A stretch of DNA of 64,000 nt from Cylicocyclus nassatus (GCA_958299035.1 CATQJL010000001.1:15202305-15266304); one strand, 5' to 3'; shown: positions 1-12,500, counted from the first letter of the stretch. The notes: generated by a model not told the origin, from the letters alone. Numbers and translations: made by a program.

Positions 1-193
1 TCGATGATGATATAGCTGCAGTCATCCTCAACCTAGTAACACCTGTTGGACAATTTTGGAGTTAATTCTGGAGCAGGCTGTTGGCGGTAGAGCACAACAC
101 CACCTGAGGCAATGAAACTGAGGGCTGAGAGTGCCGCGCTCTACCGCAACCCTCCTGCTTCAGTTCATATCCGGAATCTCGAACGGGTCTCTA

Positions 194-409
194 CAGTCGA
201 GTAGATTTAGCGGTAAATATAGTGTGCTTGCGCAGAAGGTGAAATGCGGTAAAATTGGCGCGTGAAGAAATAGTTTCGACTGTGACGCCGGCCAATTGCG
301 CGCGCAAGAAACCCGCGGTACTGACGTGGCTACTTGTTCACGCGCAAATTTCATCGCATTTCACCTTCTGTGCAGGCACACTATATTTACCGCTAAATCT
401 ACTCGACTG
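194..409. mobile_element. Tc1/mariner-like MITE (CAGTCGAG termini)
   Basis: The two ends are long inverted repeats. The left end reads CAGTCGAGTAGATTTAGCGG and the right end is its reverse complement, and both arms continue through an AAATATAGTGTGC block. The 216-bp element is flanked on each side by TA (192-193 and 410-411), the target duplication expected for Tc1/mariner elements. There is no coding capacity, so it is a non-autonomous copy. Confidence 0.8.
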
Positions 410-1370
410 TACTTGAGGGTTTTTTAGCCTAGGCCACTCTGCACTGTGGTATTTTCCATCCGGGACCGCACCGACGCAATCAAGGACTTGCAAGCTTTGC
501 TGCGGCGGGAACGCGTCTCGATGAGCGCAGTTTTGAAGATTGTAGTGCAAAACGACTGCTTCCTTTAAGCACTTTCAAATATTTTGAAATAAAAAATATT
601 ATCAAAAATATTCTTTATTTTCATTCGCAGGAATTACATTTCATTCACGTTTCTCCCATGATTAAACATGGGCAATTTACATCTCAGGTAGATTTTTCTG
701 ATTCTTTTAGAAAGTCAGGTAAACCTAATAGTCTATTCAGAATTGCACTGTTGATGATTGTTGGCAAGTGAAGTATCTTATTATGGGATGTCATGCATAA
801 AGAAATACGAACGTCGAGCACGAGAAGGTATACGCTAGCAATACGGCATCGAAGAAATCACTATGTGAATCTTCAGAGCAGTTATGAACAGCACCAAAAT
901 TTTTGCGCGGGGAAGCAGACGAGATGGGAACGCAAAAAGGAGACGTGTACAGGTCCATTGATTTTAACATCGTTTTTCACGCGAATTCTCACCTATAACC
1001 CCCCCCCCCCTCCCCGCCGCGACCTTGAAATTTGAATTTTTGAAATTGAAGTTGCCTACATGCGTGATAAAATAGTGATAATGAATCGTTTTCAGCTGTG
1101 AATGTTTAAGATAGTTTTTGAAAATTCAGAGTAGGTCCCCATTTTTCAAAATTCCGAGGTTATACGACTGAAAAGCTGTAAAGCATCCAAAAAAGTTTTT
1201 ATAGGCCTTCATCTAAAAAAATTTTATGTCATTTTTTTTCTTCCGCAAAATTTTTGAATGGCCACTGAGAGTTGAATTTTTCTTTAATTCGAATGCAGTT
1301 ACGCTATAATTGCAAGTGAACTGGTCACCAAAAAACCAGCTTGGGTTAGTCTTTAAACTCCAAAAATTCT
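410..1370. other. No gene recognised; AT-rich with a poly-C run
   Basis: The only ORFs here are short and carry no recognisable motif. A C-rich homopolymer run lies near 1001-1015. I see no splice-consistent coding pattern. Confidence 0.5.
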
Positions 1371-1498
1371 TCAGAAATTGTATACTTGGTCACAAAAGCG
1401 AGTATGGACCCGGTTAGGCCAAGTCTCGAAAGTGAAACCATCGAAATTACCCCTGCTTTGGTAAGTGTTTACAGCATCTTCTACCGTAATCCAAGTTT

Positions 1499-1810
1499 TT
1501 GAAATTTTGTTTAGATCCATCTTATCGGCGAATGTTGGTCCGAGTGGCCGAGACATTGACCAGATATGAAAAAAGTCAAACGGCTACTTACACCTCTGCA
1601 GAGTGGAAAATGGGTAACAAAATCCTGCCTTCTAATTCCTCTGCAAATTTTCCTTCCAGAAAGTTGAACCTTATGGATTACGTTACGAATACGATGGAGT
1701 ACTATGCCAGCTCGCTAGAAGCTGAAGTGGAGGAACGCTTGAAGGAACTGGTTGCTGAAAAGAAAAAGAGCGACCCCCCCCCCCCCCGAGAAAATGCTCT
1801 ACAGAGCTAA
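1499..1810 (+). CDS. Possible exon or ORF, charged coiled-coil-like, unknown
   Basis: An open frame of 103 codons ends in a Glu/Lys-rich heptad-like stretch (about residues 62-90, with EAEVEERLKELVAEKKK) followed by a proline run encoded by a poly-C tract. A short ATG-initiated segment at about 1405-1461 ends in a good donor (GTAAGT), and an acceptor (TTTGTTTAG) ends near 1514. Joining these does not preserve the frame of the coiled-coil segment. It may be a decayed gene, or a real one that I have mis-spliced. No family is recognised. Confidence 0.25.
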   Translation: MKFCLDPSYRRMLVRVAETLTRYEKSQTATYTSAEWKMGNKILPSNSSANFPSRKLNLMDYVTNTMEYYASSLEAEVEERLKELVAEKKKSDPPPPRENALQS

Positions 1811-3344
1811 CCTGACTTCAAAAATTCAAAAACATTTTACTTATTTAAATGTGAAAGCAATTCTGCATAGTTTATATTCATAAGCTAATGTCAAGAATTT
1901 TTGCACCTCCCCCTTGTAATCCGCTACTGCAAATTTCACGAAATTTGCGCATGGCGTTCCCATAGAACCTGAACTTTGATAAAGTGTCGATCCAGGGACT
2001 AAGGGTTATTCGGGTCATTGCCCGATGAGTAATTGCAACAACCTGTTTCCAATTACTTCTGATTGCAAGCGGCTTTGTCGCTTGCATCGAAGCTAGCTTG
2101 GAATTCTGAGACAGAAAAGTATTCTCAGATTATTTCAAAGTCAAATGATCATTTACGTTTCACATATTCGCAAAATTGCTTTATGGTACATAGCCCAGCA
2201 CAATTAAGCATGTACGAGTGATCTGTGCATTTCACTTATCTCCCACGGTGCCTAGCGCCTGAACATCTTTCCTTTCAAAGTCAACAATATTTTTGCAGAA
2301 TCAACTTGCTAATAACACAAAATCGTGCTAAAATTTAGTATGTCATGCATGCTTCCGATGAGAAGAAATGGAATATCAAACTGTGATACCTCTAATTGAA
2401 AAGCCTCGGGTATATTTATATTTTTAGGAATTTTTGTGATCTAATTATTTTTCTTAAATCCTTAGAAAATTTTGTATCGTAGTTACATTCAATTGTGAAG
2501 GCGTACTGTCAAGGCTGATTTAGCAAGAGAGTAGAAATTGAGGGTAGAGAATGTTGCTAATCGCACATTTGTAGCTGTTTGCTCATGTACATCTCGGCAC
2601 CGCGAGAGCACTATGTTGAGCGTCGGATCTTCTACTAGACAGTTGTTTCGGCAACGAACATTGTTTCTGCGAACAGTCATTTTTACGCGACACAATGTTC
2701 CCCAAACGATTTATCAAGGTATTCAAATTGGTGCTTTATAATGTCACAGTGGCAGTAAAAGTACGAAGGCATTGTCAATTTGTAAGTAGCATGAAAACTC
2801 GACTGCAATCTTTTGTCTCACATTCACCTCACTTATTCGCCGGTGTTCACTCAGGCTTAGAAACGTCGAATTTCTGTCGAATTTCTACCTCTTCGTGACA
2901 ATTCTAATTCTACTGTTAAGCGGGTCCTTAAATCCTAGCAATCAGGAGTCTCAAGTCGTCCTTCTGAACATCACAGGGGGTGGAGGGCGTCACAAAAGTC
3001 TAGAGCTTGTTCAAATCGAATTCTCGTAAGCGTCTTTATGATATTTACCAACTTCTCTTCCATTTGGGATTTGGAAGAGAATCAAGAAAAAGAGTTCGAG
3101 CCACAATGTAATAAACACCTGAAACTGTACAATCTGCTCAAATTTTAGATAACCAAAGATTTTGTGAAAAAGCGTAGTGGAGTAAGGTAACGCTAAAGTA
3201 TAAATATGAAAACTGCATTGCGTCAATTGTAGTCCTCCGTTGGGTGTCTTTCTCCAGAAAAAAAAAACAAAAAATACTGATAGAGATTTGGAATTGAAGC
3301 AGACTATTCTTTTGGAAAAACTGCATCAAGTTATCTTTTGTATC
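1811..3344. other. No gene recognised
   Basis: Several overlapping short ORFs on both strands show no protein-like composition or splice support. I see nothing functional here. Confidence 0.4.
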
Positions 3345-3817
3345 TAAGAAGGGAATTCCGATTAGTCGAAGTGGCCTTTCCGAATAAGTCATATACCATT
3401 TTGAAGAGCTTTGAACGCTGATTCCGAATCTGATTTTGCTATCTGCCGAGCGCCTCTGCATGCCGAGTTATAGATGTTTTTTAAAGCGAAAAATGAGCGC
3501 AGAATCCAAGTAAAATCAGCTACTACGGAGTTTTCAGCGCCTAAATAGAGCAACATGTAGTGTGAGTGTTTTGGACAGAAAGTATCCTTTGAAACGGAGT
3601 GTTCCGTTAACCAACATTGGACCATTTGAGCAATTCTGACGAATTTTGCTTTAATTACGCATTCAATTTTTCAACCCAAAGAACGCTCATAACTCGGCTT
3701 CCAGAGGCGCTCGGCAGATATTGAAGACAGATTCGGAGTCAGCGTTTAACGCTCTTCAAAATAGTATATAAACCATTTGGAAAGGCCCCTTCGACTGATC
3801 CGACCTCTCTTGTAAGT
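3345..3817. mobile_element. Inverted-repeat element, family G copy 1
   Basis: The left part contains GTCGAAGTGGCCTTTCC, GAACGCTGATTCCGAATCTG and CGAGCGCCTCTG. The right part carries near-exact reverse complements of these in mirrored order, ending in CTCTTGTAAGTCAC. Related copies lie at about 9175-9657, 22596-23065 and 33746-34211. It is non-coding and MITE-like, about 470 bp long. The ends are set by arm similarity and are accurate to perhaps 10 bp. Confidence 0.7.
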
Positions 3818-4123
3818 CACTGCCCCATTTTCAAATAAAGGATTTCAGAAATGAACACTGCTATAATAATAACGTCATCTTGTTATTATTGTACAGATTA
3901 GATTTGCTCAAAATGGAAAAGTGTGATAGGATTTCATTATCCAAGCGGCGAAACAAGCAGCAGCGAGATACCGCAAGCCATCATTTATAGTCTCTCTTGA
4001 GTAAATTGGCATGGCCGAAAATTCAATAGGAAGCCAAGTTTGAATTACTGCTGAAAGAATTAAGATGTTCTCGATAAGTTCTAGACAACCTGACTTTCAT
4101 AGAAAACAATTGAAAAGTTTTAA

Positions 4124-4571
4124 AGGCAGGTCCGGACAAATACTCGATCTTGAGATTTTTTGCTTACCCGGGCCTATTCGCTATGCTGAATCCGAAAATG
4201 CACATTGGAGAGCGCGAAAACGGCGAAAAACGACTCAAAGGCAGGAGGGAAGTCAGCAAGTGGGCGGGGTTCTCTCCACTGTGAATCAACGCTCCCAGCT
4301 TCCGGAGCGATCTTCTCGCTTCCGATTTCGAGTCAATCATTCGCACTTGGCCGGTAGCGATGTTAGGACGGCTAGCGGAATCGAAAAGACTGCTTCGGAA
4401 GCTGAGAGCGTGAATTCACAATGGGGAGGATCCCGTCCACTTGCTGTTTCCCTCCTGCGCTAGAGCCCTTTTTCGCCGTTTTCATGCTTTAGTGTGGATT
4501 TTCGGATTCAGCAAGGGGAATAGGCCCGTGCAACCACATCTTGAAATCGAGTTTTTGCCCGGACATTGCCT
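4124..4571. mobile_element. TTAA-flanked inverted-repeat MITE, family A copy 1
   Basis: The termini read AGGCAGGTCCGG and CCGGACATTGCCT and are flanked by TTAA on both sides (4120-4123 and 4572-4575). Each arm is roughly 200 bp and contains the shared blocks ACCCGGGCCTATTCGC, GAGCGCGAAAACGGCG and GTGGGCGGGGT. Open frames across it are by-products of the repeat, not genes. At least five relatives occur in the window. Confidence 0.85.
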
Positions 4572-6920
4572 TTAAGGTGGTCACAAACGCTTTTTAACAT
4601 CACCGGAAATAATTAAAAAACAAGTCAAAATGGACTAAACGTGTCAAAATTTCTTGACACTGGCGGGGAGGCGGTCTTCGTAGAATCAACAAGAATTATT
4701 CTTAAACAAAAGAAAGTATGTTATGAGAGCCTTTTGAAAAATGGGTCCGGATAACGCAAAAGTACCGAATAGTCTTTGGTTTTTTACGAAATTATTATAT
4801 ACTTTGATCCCGTTGACGCTTTGGACTTTCGCTGATTTCAAAAAAAGGGTTACCACCTTTCGTGGATACCGCAAACAAATCTAAATTGAGTCATAAAGTG
4901 CAACGACGATTATATTAAACACATTTGCAGACTGCGTGAAGATGTTTTATGGATTTTTCTTTCCAATTTGAAACGGCGGTTGTTCGCGTACAGAGCAATG
5001 TATTCTTATCAATAGCACACTACATGTCATTTTGGATTGAAGTCATCGTACTCATCTTATTTCCATAAGTACCTGCAAAGTGGTAAAAGCTGGCTATTTT
5101 TGCTACCTCTCTGCTATTCTTGAATCTTACAATTAACTTGCCAAATCTAATCGCACGTGCGCAAAGATGAGCATGGAATGCTCGTATGCGATTGCCCTCA
5201 TGGGTGAACAATTGACTGGGGGGAACGAATATCTCAGTTCGCTGCTTACGAGAGCGCTGGCCCTAACACGGTATGCACTAGCATGAGCGAAAGACCAGGT
5301 GATCCGCGGAGAATGCGCCTAATCAAAGGATCTGTTTCTCTACCCAACGCAATGGAAGGTGTTTAACATTGGGCAATTTGTGAGAATTTGATCGAGGGGA
5401 AGAGAGAAAAAGAGTGCTGCTGTAAGAATAAGAAGGCACAGCAACGGGCCATCAAGTTAGCCAACAAAAAGTTAAAGTTATTATTTTACTTCCTGTTTTT
5501 TATGTTATTTGAAATGCAAGGAGAATTTGAGAGATTTTATAAGGCAGCTATAATAGCTGATGGAACTCAATAAGAACTACTTTGGAGGAACGCCAGTGAT
5601 ACCATTTTGACTTACTTATGTGACTTTTTTGGCCAAAGGCAGTAACTGGCGGCAAAGCAGTAAGGCACTGAACTTTCTTTGTTTACGAGCTAATCCTATG
5701 CGCTGATCCCAAAAATCCTCATTCTAGAAGACGCGAGAACGGCGAAAACCAGCATTTTCCAGGTCCCAACATTTGTTGAACGAGTGAAACCGTTTTCACC
5801 AAGGGAGTCTTAGTGACCCTTATGGGTATAAGATTTCTTCAGGCCGCCTCCGACAATGGGAGAAAAATTGTACTCGTCCGAGCGCTGGTAAAAGTACCTT
5901 GCGCGCACGGTTTGGCTGCAGCCTTTTTAGGCAAGAGTACCATGCCATGCGCTCCTATTTGCTAATTTTTTCATTTGTACAAGCAACCAATCATATCAAA
6001 ATTTTGAGATGCTCGTTTTGCTGAGGCATTGCCTTTCCACTAGAAACAGCTTTTTGCCAAAAACTGTGGGGATGCCTTAGCAAAAAATTTCAAGAAAGTG
6101 TATGACAAGTTCGTGTCTTTAGTCAGAAAGAGAAATGTAAGCGTTGTTGCAAAGAATTCATAAACTTGGAAATCGCATAAGTAGTTCATTTGCACTGGTT
6201 TATGAAGCCTAAATTTCCACATAGTCTACTTGCGACTCACGTTTTGTGGAACAACATTATTAAGAAACACCAACAACGATCCTATGCATTTTTTGATGAG
6301 AAATAAGAAGAAAATAACTGTGAAACACCATATTTTGGGCACAGTTACTCAACAATGCAACAAATAGCCTTTATTTTATTCAAATTGTTGTAATAATGTG
6401 CCGCTGAAATGCATCAATAGTGCTGAAACGACTGTAAAAATGGAAAACAGCATACATTATCATCAGAAGAGCCTTCATTTTTGCTGCACCTAACATAATC
6501 ACTTTATAAAAAATTCTAAACATTTCCTATTTTACAAGGGTAGGACCCTCGGTCGAAGTGGGGTTCCCACACGTGATGCATATCATTGTGCTGATCTTGG
6601 TGCACTGATAGCAAATCCATGCTCCATAGCTGCTCAATGATCTTCTAGAAAAAGTTACGAGCGATGGTTTCCGCAGGACGACCACGGATCGCTTAAGTTA
6701 GCGGCACCGAGGAATGTCAGTTGTGGAGGGATGGTCGAGTGGATAACTGTGGAGATTATAGATAAAGTGGTAAAAAGTTCGGAATACTTATGTTCCAAAC
6801 ATCTTCCATTTTGTAGATTGTATTGTTTGATATTTGTTTGATATGCTATAATATGGTATCATGAGACATCGAAAATAGCTTTTTAATACTGAATTGACCA
6901 AGTCTGACTTCCAACAAATT
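4572..6920. other. No gene recognised
   Basis: About 2.3 kb of AT-rich sequence. Its ORFs are all under 65 codons and show no motif or splice-consistent pattern. A segment near 6730-6755 resembles a tRNA D-arm but cannot be folded into a tRNA. Confidence 0.45.
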
Positions 6921-7111
6921 AGCCGTTAAGTACATCCCACGGAGTTTTGAAAGTTTTGAGGAGTTCGATTTTTTTATTCAACGTTGTGATTGTAACGACC
7001 CCACTTTTTACTCTCATAGTGAAACTTTCAGAATGTTACAAGCACAACATTGAATAAAAAAAATCAAACTCCTCAAAACTTTCAAAACTCCGTGGGATGT
7101 ACTTAACGGCT
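6921..7111. repeat. Perfect-type foldback hairpin
   Basis: The left arm AGCCGTTAAGTACATCCCAC and following bases (to about 6990) are mirrored by the right arm ending GGGATGTACTTAACGGC. The arms are about 70 bp with few mismatches and the loop about 50 bp. A piece of the loop (CCCCACTTTTT to GAATG, about 6999-7035) is repeated directly after the right arm (about 7115-7150). Confidence 0.75.
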
Positions 7112-9174
7112 TTTACCCCACTTTTTATCTCATAGTGAAACTTTCTGAATGCAACGTCTGAAGACTTTCTTATTGACTTGACGAGGCGAAGCCAGTTACA
7201 CGATATAATAATTGCAGAACTACATTATTCTCAGATGGTCAACTATGTCAAACAATCTATACTTTCATCTTGGATAACAATAATTAAAAGACAATGATTA
7301 ATCTTTATTGTGAAAGATTAGCTTTTAGACAGAAGGTAAAGCAATCATGATGGATCGATCAGTTGAAGACCGATCAGGCAGCATGTATGTCATATTTTCC
7401 ACCGGGCCAATAGTGGGGAACTAGAGCATCAGCAATTGATACTTCAAAAAATCAGACTGCAATAAGCTCACCTCCGTTCACATTGCTGTTAAGGCCAACA
7501 ATGAACAAAAGAACAACTATGAGGTAATTGAACATCGCAATCATAATGCTTGATGGACTAAAAAAATGTTAGTAAGATCATCACTGCAAATAAAAATAGA
7601 GCCTTGTGAGAAGGATTTTGATTTGGCCGATGTACAATGAAACTGGCAGCTGATTGAATGGTGAAAAAAAATTTGTGGCTCCGGAATCTCTAATGCAAAA
7701 GAATTCATCTCTAACTTGCAAATCAAGCACCAATTTCTGTTTAAGTACTGGGAACTTTTCCGATAGATTCCTCTCTTCAACAACTATAATCAAGAGCAGT
7801 TGATTGTTCAGTAACAACTTAAAATTGAATTATATGCCAGAAGAAGGAAAAAGACCTCACGCCTCAGCAAGTGGAGCACTGAAAGACCTTGCAAGTACGA
7901 TGCTATTTAAATTGATATATGCTATCATAATGCCCTTTCGTAATTCTTACCACATCAACAACATTAGGAGCCCATTTAAAGTATCCCATCGCTTAGCAAA
8001 AACATTTGCATTACGAAATCCTAACTGAGTCCCTCACGGCTTCAAAATGCATTGCCATGTTAAACCTTTTATTCCCATTATAGGCCTAATGCTTTCAAAA
8101 GATGGCTGAAACATAGGTCTGCACTAAAAATCCCGCACCAACTATTTGCAGTCTTGCTTTGGCTTTCAGTTTTATGCGTTTGCCTTTTTGAACCAAAACA
8201 ATTTTGTGTTCCTACACAAAAGTGTAAGTCCGGATTTTGAATTTCATAAATAATAGTTCTAAATACAAGTAAAGAGCTAAACAACTATAATAAATACAAT
8301 TCAACATACTATAATACTTTAAAAGCTCGTTCAAGGACCTACCCGCAAATTTCTTAGAATGATTACTGAAGGGCATTCCAATTTACTTGGCCGACGTCTC
8401 ACTGTGTTTACCTTGTCCAGCTCTAACTAAGTTCTAGAGTCACCTTCACAACTTCAGGGAGTAAAATTCAGTAGCCAGCAGGTAAACCATTACCCACCAA
8501 ACAAGTGGAAGACTTTGATGGGAAACAAAACGCGTTGCTTTCCAAAAATTTATGTTGAAAAGTATTAGGTTGTCCCAAAAGTAAACTGCATTTCCAAATG
8601 AATTGAGCCGTTCCCATTTTCCTAATAGACCTACGCCACCACTCGATAGAATGGAGCAAGCTCTGTAGAAAAAACCACCCAAGATCCGCTCAAGTCGTAA
8701 TCTAGGTAAAATATTGGGCCAAAAATCAGAAATTTTCATGGGCCCCAAAAATCGGATCTCCTTCCAAAAAATTCCTCGGATTTTCAACTTGGTTTTTATA
8801 AGATAGACACATAGAAGTACCCAAAAATATTTTCAGCGGATTTTTTCCGGAGCCCAAAATTGAGAAAAGGGGTGGTCTGAAAACGCTGTGTCATTTTTTC
8901 GGGTTTTTCATGTAAAACTTGATATTACTCGATTATAAAAGCACATACAGGATTTATGTTTCAAAATTAGAACTAGTGAGGCTTGTAGTATACAATGACC
9001 TCATGGTTTTTTAAATGTGCCGCTACGACAGTTTGTGATCAGCTCTCGTAGCACTTTCGCTGATCTTTGAGCCCAATATAAAATGATTTTGATGCAACAG
9101 TGTATTAATGATGCGTGGGACAATATTCGATAGAGCTAGAATGCTTCACAGAACGAAATGGCTGCAAGTCTATT
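7112..9174. other. No gene recognised; one orphan mariner-like end
   Basis: AT-rich sequence with short non-descript ORFs on both strands. At 8565-8580 it contains TTAGGTTGTCCCAAAA, which resembles mariner terminal repeats. No opposite end was found nearby. Confidence 0.4.
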
Positions 9175-9657
9175 CCCTTACAAAGGAAGCATATTTAGCC
9201 GAAGTGGTCTTTTTGAATGGCATGTATACCATATTGAAAAGCATGAAACGCTAATTTTAAATCTGCCTTCCATAACTGCGAAACATTTGTAGAAGAGGGG
9301 TCAGAGCGTTTAATGAAGTAAGAAAGAATACGTGCAACTTGGACAAAAATCGCCTTAATATTCTTTCCAGCGCTTTGAGGGGCAGTGATAATAATCATAG
9401 CACCTTTTTCAATAAATAGTTTTGAATGAAAAGTATATTACACTTGGTTGCTCTATTTGAGGGCTAGGAGGATTTTAGCACCTCATTCAAACATAATCGT
9501 ACATTCATTTTTTTCTCCAGTTAACGCCCATAACTCCTTGTCCACAAATGCATCGCAGATAAGAAAAGCAGATTTGGAGTCAGCATTTATGGCCCTTCAA
9601 TCTGGTAAACATTCCTTTTAAAAAGGCCACTCCGAATAAACATGCCTTCCTTGTAAG
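9175..9657. mobile_element. Inverted-repeat element, family G copy 2
   Basis: The left end reads CTTACAAAGGAAGCATA and the right end TATGxxTTCCTTGTAAG-like (GCCTTCCTTGTAAG). The internal mirrored blocks match copies 1, 3 and 4: CCGAAGTGG, TTTGAATGGCATGTATACC, a GAATC/TCAGC block. It is non-coding. Confidence 0.65.
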
Positions 9658-9982
9658 TCAAATCAGAATGTGCAAAGGACCAAAGTTCCTTTCTCCATTT
9701 GTAAAAGCTTGTAAATAATTTTTTCTTCTTTCAAGGGAGAGATCCCAAATCGCAGTGAAGAAATGGACTGAAAGAGATCTTGTTAAAAGCGTCTTTATGT
9801 ATTGATTCCAAAACTAGCTTCCTATCCGCCGCGGAATTTTTTGGAAGAAGTTGTGAGCGGTTGAAAGTTTGAAGTCATTCGGGTCTTAATGCATAATTTG
9901 CATTCAGATCAGCTTGGAAGTGCAAAATGACTGGAAAGGTGTTGAAAGTGATAACTGTAAGTTATGGACAGGATGCCATTGA

Positions 9983-10014
9983 CAAATCGAGTTTTTGACG
10001 GGACACTGCCTTTA
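9983..10014. repeat. Remnant of a family A arm
   Basis: The sequence AAATCGAGTTTTTGACGGG followed by ACACTGCCTTTAA matches the right end of family A elements. No left arm is visible, so this is a truncated copy beside the RTE pseudogene. Confidence 0.6.
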
Positions 10015-10145
10015 ACGGATGTTTGGGAGAAAGGCGGGAAGAGGGTGCGAAGTGTCACGGAAGCCACGGATATGGAACATGCAGTGAAGAGGTGAGCGCA
10101 TTTTCTGGAATTTGTCTCAGCTCATGATCTGGCCTTGGCGAACAT

Positions 10146-10266
10146 AGGGTAGGGACACGAAGGCCGCCAGTTCAACGCCTTTCGCGGCCAACTGGTCCTT
10201 TTGCAGTGTTTTAGCATGTTAGGACCAGTGGGGCGGCTTAAACTGGCGGCTTTCGTCCCCTTAACC
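10146..10266. mobile_element. hAT-like MITE with 8-bp target duplication, copy 1
   Basis: This 121-bp element has inverted ends (AGGGTAGGGACACGAAGGCC at left, GGCTTTCGTCCCCTTAACC at right). It is flanked by a perfect 8-bp direct repeat, GCGAACAT (10138-10145 and 10267-10274). An 8-bp duplication is typical of hAT-type elements. It lies inside the RTE pseudogene. A second copy is at 15556-15688. Confidence 0.85.
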
Positions 10267-11018
10267 GCGAACATGTATTACACCAAAAAGAATGATAACC
10301 TCTTTACATACGCAAGTGGTGACCGACGAACCAGATGGACTTCCGGACAATCCGACAATGTGACCTCAAGCATGTAAAGGAGTGTTAAATCTTTTCGATG
10401 AAAGCTGCATACTTCAGTATAGATCACTGCTTCTCGACCTCAGACTCTCGATCGACAGGCACATCAAAGATCTACAAAGATCGGGACAAGCATCAAGTAG
10501 TGAAAGTTACAAACCAACGACGCGGCAAATCAAGCACTACTAACAACTCTCTTAAGCTTGCAAGAGAACCCAGAGAAATCCTGGGTAAGCTTAAAAGGGC
10601 ATGGCTGACGTGGTTTTGAGCAGTACAAAGTCAGGAAAAAAAGAATTAACCGAGAAACGTGGTGGTGAAACGATGATGTACAAATGGTAATAGAGGACAA
10701 GAAGGATAAGTACAGGCGATGACATCAGTCAAAATTGGAGGCCGATTGTCAGGCATACCAACAAGCCAAGCACGCTGCGAAAGTCTCAGTAAAGAAGGCG
10801 AAACAGGTGTGCATGAAAGAGGTCTACGAAAGTCTGGAGTCTCGGGGAGAATGAGATATATACCGAATAGCCAGAAGAAGGGCAGAGTCCACAGAAGATG
10901 TGGAGCAATTCCTCCATATCAAAAACAAACTTGGTAGGACGCTAGGAACACCGGCGGACATCACTGAAAGATGGAGAACCTTCTTCGAAGAAATGACCAC
11001 CTCAGGCCGCAGCATTAA

Positions 11019-11428
11019 AGGCAGTGTCCGGGCAAGATGGGGTTTTGGGATTTCAGTGCCATGTGAGAGTGGCCCCCTCAGACACAACATCGCGCAATTG
11101 CGACGTCATAACGCTCGACCTAAAGCAAGGAAAACGACCGGAAAGTGGGGAAAACTTACGCCTCGGGGAAGGGTCCTCCGAGCTGTCCGAATTTCCGCTA
11201 TGCGGCAAAGTACGCATGCCGTCACAGTTAAAATGTAGGGTTCCGCAGGGACACTGCGTCTCTGCCTTAGTGGGGACCGTCAAACTTCAAATTAGGCGGC
11301 TTTGGGAAACGTATGTTTTTTGCCGTTTTCGCGCCTTATAATGAGGATTTTCGGATTCAGCGTTGCGGATGACCCCCCCCCCTGTGAGTGGATTTTCTAG
11401 AAGTCGAGTTTTTGCCCGGACACTGCCT
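11019..11428. mobile_element. TTAA-flanked inverted-repeat MITE, family A copy 6
   Basis: The ends AGGCAGTGTCCGGGCAAGA and TTTTTGCCCGGACACTGCCT are flanked by TTAA on both sides (11015-11018 and 11429-11432). It interrupts the RTE reverse transcriptase region between WRTFFEEMTTSGRSI and the downstream finger/palm part. The internal sequence diverges from other family A copies and contains a poly-C run near 11370. Confidence 0.8.
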
Positions 11429-12362
11429 TTAACTCCATCCCAAAAGCTGACCTCTTGTGGACACTAGTACTACCAGAAGAAGAGATTTGGCTAACTATAA
11501 TAAAAAGAAAGAATAGCAAATCAAAACGCCCCGACGACATACGAGTTCTGGAAAGTGTGTTTGGACAATTTGGGGCTTCCTGGCTATTAAATCTTTTCAA
11601 TCAGATCATAAGGAGCGAGATTCTACCTCGTGATTGATATGCCAGCACAATAATTTCGATATGAAAGAACAAAGTGGACGTCGCAGACGCGCATCCTATC
11701 GGGTAATCCGACTGATGAGCCACACTCTAAAGATTTTCGAGCGAATAACCGAAACGCGGCTTCGGGATATCATAGAGTTGTCACCAAATCAGAGTTCGTG
11801 AAAGGAGTTTTTACAACCGATGCCATTCACTCCGGTCGGACAATGATGTAAGAATATATGGAGAAGCAAAGGACTTGCTCGCAGCCTTCCTAAACTTGGA
11901 GACCTTTGATAAGGTGAGGTGCCCCATGAAGTCGCATGGTGCTCCTTACAGAAGCACATGGTTCCAGAAGAGTACAGTGGACAAAGTTGATCTACCACAA
12001 CGCCTCAAGACAAAGCTTGATTTCAGTGTGTTACGCCAATCTGGCAAAGATAATGTACCTATATCATACAGCATATGTACACCCAAGGAGCACAATTTTT
12101 CCAAGAATTCAGTGGTAAATGCTGCTGGGTTTACTATTTTCTTTGTCTTTCACGCGGCCCTACCGCTGATTATTTGTATTTCTTTCAAGAAATTGCACTG
12201 TAAAATAATGGTTATACTACAACTACTTGCCGTATCACATCCACCTATCTGAACCTGCCTCAATCATAAATCTTTGAGAGATGGTGATTTACCATTCGCG
12301 GCAACTTAAATATGAATGCTGGGGCGTCCGCTTTGCAGTAGGACGCGCCGCATCGAAACTAC

Positions 12363-12500
12363 CATCGGCTCCCCAATTGCCGCGAGGGCGGACTCGGGCG
12401 AGCGTATCAGCGATGCGGTTGTCCAGTGTTGAAACATAGCTGAAAAATTAATTATCGGTTGACCATCGCGACCGCCCTCGCAGCAATCGGGGAGACGATG
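12363..12500. repeat. Short GC-rich inverted repeat
   Basis: CCATCGGCTCCCCAATTGCC and the following CGAGGGCGG are mirrored by CCGCCCTCGCAGCAATCGGG and GAGACGATGG. The arms are about 30 bp with a loop of about 80 bp. Overlapping ORFs on both strands are probably by-products of the high GC content. Confidence 0.55.

Larger units (their letters stand above)
10060..12040 (+). pseudogene. RTE-type non-LTR retrotransposon, decayed and nested
   Basis: Broken reading frames carry RTE-family features in order. There is an endonuclease tail (TYASGDRRTRW near 10306, then DLKHVKEC), a linker (ETWWWNDDVQMVIEDKKDK near 10650-10710; AKHAAKVSVKKAKQVCMKEV near 10765) and reverse transcriptase pieces (IRLMSHTLKIFERITETRL near 11706; TTDAIHSGRTM near 11815; AAFLNLETFDKV near 11880; RRVQWTKLIYHNA near 11955). 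The frame shifts repeatedly and stops occur. In RT motif A the position normally holding the catalytic Asp (FLDLEKAFD in the family) is Asn, so the copy is dead. Two younger elements sit inside it, at 10146-10266 and 11019-11428. Removing them restores contiguity of the remnant. Confidence 0.85.

Noticed and set aside
4065..4463. 132-codon plus-strand ORF
   Set aside because: It lies in a family A inverted-repeat MITE. Similar ORFs appear in each copy because the repeat sequence happens to be open.
6728..6790. tRNA-Ser-like sequence (GATGGTCGAGTGG)
   Set aside because: Only a D-arm-like stretch is present. No anticodon stem, T-loop or closing acceptor stem could be found.
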